Assembly (NCBI GenBank): GCA_036936605.1
Contig: JAUPFV010000002.1
Location: 253,477,305-253,541,304, forward strand
Reading direction: 5' to 3'
Length of the DNA: 64,000 nucleotides
DNA from: Limnanthes douglasii subsp. nivea
Lineage: Eukaryota > Streptophyta > Magnoliopsida > Brassicales > Limnanthaceae
Shown here: in pieces, positions 59,780 to 64,000 of the stretch
Numbering within the stretch: position 1 is the first letter of the stretch
How the letters are laid out: each line of letters opens with the position of its first letter
Notes under the pieces: model-generated
What the model saw: only the letters and a program-made list of their open reading frames with translations
Told to the model about the DNA's origin: nothing
Databases searched by the model: none
Position numbers and translations under genes: made by a program

Positions 59780-60916
59780 TTATTTGGTGCTTTCTGTGAG
59801 AACATATTATTCAAATAAACTTATTATCCACCAAACAAAAATGAATAAATCAAGAGTTGAATAAGGTATTAATGATTTTCCAATAATGAATTTGTCAATT
59901 TTTTTAATTCAAGGTTTGATGAGAGAAGATTCATGTAATATTTTCAGAGGAGAAAGTTTACCCATAGAAAGCATGTCGGTCATTTTAGTTGATGAATCAT
60001 TCTTACGCTTGGTAGATAATCTAGATTTATATCATTTAGTGATGAAGATTTAATAAGCTTATTAATTCCACATGAGGATGTATTATTGATGACTGTCTTT
60101 ATAGTTTGGATAATTGTAAAGAGAGTATTAGCTGATATTGGAAGCTCTCTTAATGTTTTTTATAAATCAAGTCATAATCGAATATTTAATATTTTGTATC
60201 CAGTTGTAAGATATTGGTGATATAAAAATAGAAATGAGGATATTCTTAATAATTTGGTAGAGAAAATATTTAATATTTTGTATCCAGTTGTAAGATAATT
60301 TAGCTGGTTATTGATTAGGGTAGTCATTTTTATGTCTCCCCCCTTAATGAGGTTTCGTAAGGTATTTATCGTATGATTTTAGGGTTATGGTCTGGGTCAA
60401 GGCTTGAAATATTAAGAACATATTAGCATAAACACGATTCTAGGAGGTACACAGCTTAGTTAAAGGATAAAGAAAATTACCTTTTATATTAGGTCTAAAA
60501 TGTCATTTGAACTATGGTCTAAAATGTCCATAAAATTATTAAGACTCATCTTGAAAAATCACTTTCAAAAACATTTGAACCCATGATATAGCCCCCTTAG
60601 TTCTCTCAAAGATTTCTAAATTGATGTTTCTATCATTTTATTTCAAGTAGCGAATAAATTCAAACCCGTTTCGAAGTCGAAAAAGTTACCATTTTTCTCA
60701 GTTGTATTTTTTTAACATGTGTCAGTTGTTCATTGGACCTCGAATTTGTTCTACCCTAGGTAACGTAAGCCAATAAATAAGCGACGCTTCCACTTTCTTG
60801 GCGACATTTCCACTTTCCTATAGATTTTCTTAACGGGCACACCTTTACCTATTTTTTAGGGTACTTAAGAGTGCTAAAACCTCATTAGCACGGCTCTCAA
60901 GTTAATTTTACTACTT

Positions 60917-60926
60917 CTATATAAAC
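60917..60926 (+). promoter_or_regulatory. TATA-like box of the T5 antisense gene (copy 2)
   Basis: CTATATAAAC, same context as 36643 and 24243. Confidence 0.6.
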
Positions 60927-61287
60927 TAATTCCTAATTTTTTCCAATTTTTATATATTTAGAAAGAGAAAACCATTACCCATGTAAAAATCAAAAGCTTT
61001 GGTGTTTGTATGTTTACTATTAGAACCACTCTAACTTAAGGAGATTGGTTAAACTTATTCGAGTTAGAGGAAGAAATAAATCTAGAATCGTCGGTGGATT
61101 ACTTGCTTCTTAACCTCCTGTAGTTACTACTCAAGTTATCAAATACGATGGTGTTTATCCTTATGGTCGGCACCTTCTCCCATAGCCATCTATAATTGCT
61201 CATCCGTCCACTTCGCCCTAGTGCTCTTCAAGGCCATCACCATCTCAAAGGGCCACAAGTCACCGGTCTCCTTCCACAATTAAAACT

Positions 61288-63649
61288 ATGAGATCAGATT
61301 CGGAAAATTTCACCCCACATAGGGTGACCAGACAGTCGAAATGTAAAGCTAAAGGCATTGTGGAATTATTGATATTGATTGATTCTCAATCTCCACTAAA
61401 TCTGAATAAACACCTATATGGTTACAGGAGATAACATTAGCACTCATCCTATCAAACGATTAAGATTACAACCAAAGGTAATGGAAGAAGTCATGAAAGA
61501 TCTCAGTGAAGTCTCTCCCTTTGAGACAGTTGGTAAAATAGAGGAAACTTCAAAGCCCTTTATCGACAAGGTTTGGATAGCGAAAAAAATTAGGGTAAAG
61601 ACCATACTATAAAAGTAGAATCCAAAGATCTCCCGATCTCGTTGACTGGACACGTTGGTCCCAACTTTAAAAAATTATGTGTAAAATATCTTTTAGCACT
61701 AAATAATATCTTAAGCTGCCTAAGGTTGGGGAAACTCCGATGAATTGCCACTATAATGAGCTTGTGGTTTACACCAAAGTGCTAATCTATGGCCTTCGGT
61801 TTCCCTTAGATTCTAAAATTTAGATTTCCACCTAGTTTGGTTGTGTCCAAGCCAGGCTACTCCGAACGCATTGCATACCTTACTTGCTTGTATTATAGGG
61901 TCGCGACTTTCCAGAACTCCAATGTCTATGGAAAAGATAGCGCCTATTGTTGGGTTGTGCCAAAATTCTAAGATTCTCTTATATTACTTTAATGTGGGGA
62001 ATGACTACAAAGTAGTAGATGATCTATTGGATACATACAGGATATGGAAGACTAGCTCCTCTTCATTCGTGGTCCATGGGAAAATGGTTAGAAACTTTCT
62101 TCCTCAAAAGGAAATCTAAGCCAACTTACCATATTTTGGAAGAGTCCGGGTAATTCTCTTTAAACATGCCTTTATTATTTACTTGATCGTTTTATTATAT
62201 GTATTTATATTTTTTTCTTTACAGCTATTACAAACCGATTTACACATCATGTGAAGGATGCTCAAGTAACTTTTAAGAAACTGCATGGCTGAGTAGAGAA
62301 AAAATGGGATAATGGTTTTCACGAGTGTTTTACCTCATCCAACTTAACTCGCAACCATCTTTGGAGGACCAACTCCAAAAGAGAATTATTGTGGGAAAAA
62401 TTTATTATTCCTCCTATATCCAACGCCCTCTTGTTGAGAATTAAATGCACCAATGGGATGCTATATCTTCCTACCAGAAAAACACCCCCCTATTCATATG
62501 GACAAACATAAAAAGAATAAAAAAGAAACTTCACAAGTTGTCTTTGAAGTGGCTACCGAGGAAGAATCCCAAGGGATCGATGCATCGTTGGTAGATGCAG
62601 TTGCTGCCACTGTGAAGGGAAGTGATGTGCCCACGGATATGCTTGATCCTAAGAAAAACAAAGCTAAAAAAAGAAGCAAGCAAGCCAATGATAAAAGAAG
62701 AAAAAAGAAAAACAAAACTTCAACCAGTTCGGATTTAGCATTGCGTCCGGATATTAATGTTGCCACTATTCATGTATCAGACTCTACATTTTTATTTCTA
62801 AATTTTATGGGAGAGGCTACTAATGGGGTTAACAATCCAATAGATGAGCTAACGGGGTTCGAGTATGAAGTGTTTGATAAGGATTTTCCAAGTTCTGCAC
62901 CCAACATGATATATGATGATATTCCTTTTGAAGTTTCGAAGGAAAATGATACAGTTTGGTACTTGATAATGAGTGGTGTGAAACCTATTTTCGAACTAGA
63001 AAAGGATCTCAAATCCCAACGAGGAACCATTTTTTTTCTTCAAGAAGAGAACAAGAAATTACAAATTTCCCTCGGGGAGGAGAAGACTAAGGCCAACAAA
63101 GAAACCATAAAGGCTAATACACTCTTAAGAGAATTGAAGACAGTTCTGAAAAGAGGTGGCCAAAGTTTAGAAAGAATTTAAAGGACTGCGAATGTCTAGT
63201 ACCAGTGGCATCTCTTTATTTTAATATCAGCAGAAGATAAGGAAAAAAACTATGATTTGTATCTTAGGTGAAAAAAAAACTCTAGAGAATTTTATGAAGG
63301 AGGTAGAAAAATAGATTGAATCACTGGGATCAAAGTCATCACAAGAGGTAGATAATGCGGTTGAAGCATATGCCGACACCATTATAGACAAGCTAAATGA
63401 ACAGGATGCCCTGATCAAGTCGGACATGGTCTTGGAATTTTACAAAAAGTTTCCAAAACTGTCCCTTGGTTCTTTTGGGGGTGGGTTACAAAGAAGTTTT
63501 TACCCTCAAACATATCTTTGACAAACGAGATTCATGCTTCTAATGAGTTTTAAAATGATATATCTAATGGAAATGATGGCATGGACTCCAAGAAGGGATG
63601 TTTATATGATAATAAAGAAAAGACCGAAGGGAAAGATCCCAAAGGTTAA
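61288..63649 (+). pseudogene. T5 antisense extra gene (copy 2), nearly full length
   Basis: It starts MRSDSENFTPHRVTRQSK. The transposon-type domain is at 61841-62119 and a 75-bp intron at 62150-62224. A long open stretch (62453-63181) encodes the basic linker (KKNKAKKRSKQANDKRRKKK) and a coiled coil (FELEKDLKSQ, QEENKKLQISLGEEKTKANK). After a stop the reading continues to KKFPKLSLGSF (63448-63480), the counterpart of HFPDLNLGAM in T7, and an acidic/lysine tail ending at TAA 63647-63649. Several stops make it a pseudogene. Confidence 0.75.
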
Positions 63650-63916
63650 CAATCTCAAATTTTGACTATTTCGTGTAAGTCCGTATCATGTAAGCCAATT
63701 TTGTAGTGTTTGTGCAAGACCTTGTTGTATACAAGGCATTTTTGGGATAACGGGACGGATACTTTTATACGTCTTTGAATCCATAAATTATTCAAATGAT
63801 TTCTTTTGTTCTTTTTAATTTAATGAGTTTTGTCCCATTTTCTTATATTTAACTTCTGTCAAACTTTTAATTTATTTCAAATAGCTATATACTTAATTAA
63901 TAAATCATTCGAAGAT
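63650..63916. other. T5 3' region, AT-rich
   Basis: Non-coding sequence between the T5 antisense gene and the array at the window end. Confidence 0.5.
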
Positions 63917-64000
63917 AAACCATTCGAAGATATATAAGATTTCAAACTCAAGTCATTCGAAGGCATACAAGGTTTCAAACACAAACCATTTTAAGGTAAT
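63917..64000. repeat. 33-bp minisatellite of T5, cut by window end
   Basis: Units at 63917-63949, 63950-63982 and 63983 onward: AA(A/G)(C/T)CATTCGAAG then (A/G)TTTCAAAC(T/A)C. The array begins just after the antisense gene, as in T1 and T7, and continues beyond the window. Confidence 0.8.

Larger units (their letters stand above)
57057..62916 (+). repeat. 5.87-kb direct duplication, copy 2
   Basis: Near-identical to 32763-38643. It begins inside the T8 protease gene. On the right, T5 sequence continues beyond the end of homology, so copy 2 is the fuller version of the antisense gene. Internal parts correspond one to one: SINE, T4 LTR, protease fragment, T5 LTR and aORF. Confidence 0.95.

Overview
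The window looks like intergenic DNA from a flowering plant, probably a eudicot. It is AT-rich and packed with nested Ty3/gypsy retrotransposons of the Tat lineage (the Ogre/Retand/Grande group). It also holds an L1-type LINE, a tRNA-derived SINE and a TRIM-like element. Only one ordinary host gene can be supported: a four-exon R2R3-MYB gene of the MIXTA-like type on the minus strand (8809-10436). I cannot name the species.

Layout. Bases 1 to about 7950 hold a decayed Tat element on the minus strand (T1), entered inside its antisense extra gene; its primer-binding site is at 7597-7616. Next come the MYB gene and a 1.2-kb minisatellite (10953-12115) that begins about 0.5 kb upstream of the MYB start codon. 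From 12.1 to 21.1 kb lie AT-rich spacer, a Tat remnant (T2, 14.4-15.1 kb), a palindrome pair and diffuse ~300-bp repeats. From about 21.17 to 29.5 kb lies a minus-strand LINE, split inside its endonuclease domain by a compact, internally deleted Tat element (T3, 23477-27123). A TRIM-like element follows (29551-30224). Bases 32763-38643 and 57057-62916 are two direct copies of a ~5.87-kb block containing a SINE, a plus-strand Tat LTR and protease remnant (T4), and the left end and antisense gene of an opposite-strand Tat element (T5). Between them lie an old plus-strand Tat element (T6), a much younger, more GC-rich Tat element inserted in its gag (T7, 41796-52812, target duplication CAGTT), and another old element (T8), which itself carries copy 2 of the block.

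The most interesting system is the antisense extra gene of the Tat elements, visible in T1, T3, both T5 copies and T7. It lies between pol and the 3' LTR and faces against gag-pol. It has its own TATA box and conserved introns. In T7 two predicted introns join three exons into one frame of 798 codons, broken by only three stop codons. The product would have a gypsy-type putative transposon domain, a basic nuclear-localisation-like linker, a coiled coil and a C-terminal motif of the PDLNLG type. The gap between this gene and pol carries an unrelated minisatellite in each of three elements, and a conserved block just after the integrase stop.

The calls come from reading translations and repeats by eye. 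Boundaries of decayed elements are approximate unless target duplications or LTR termini are cited.
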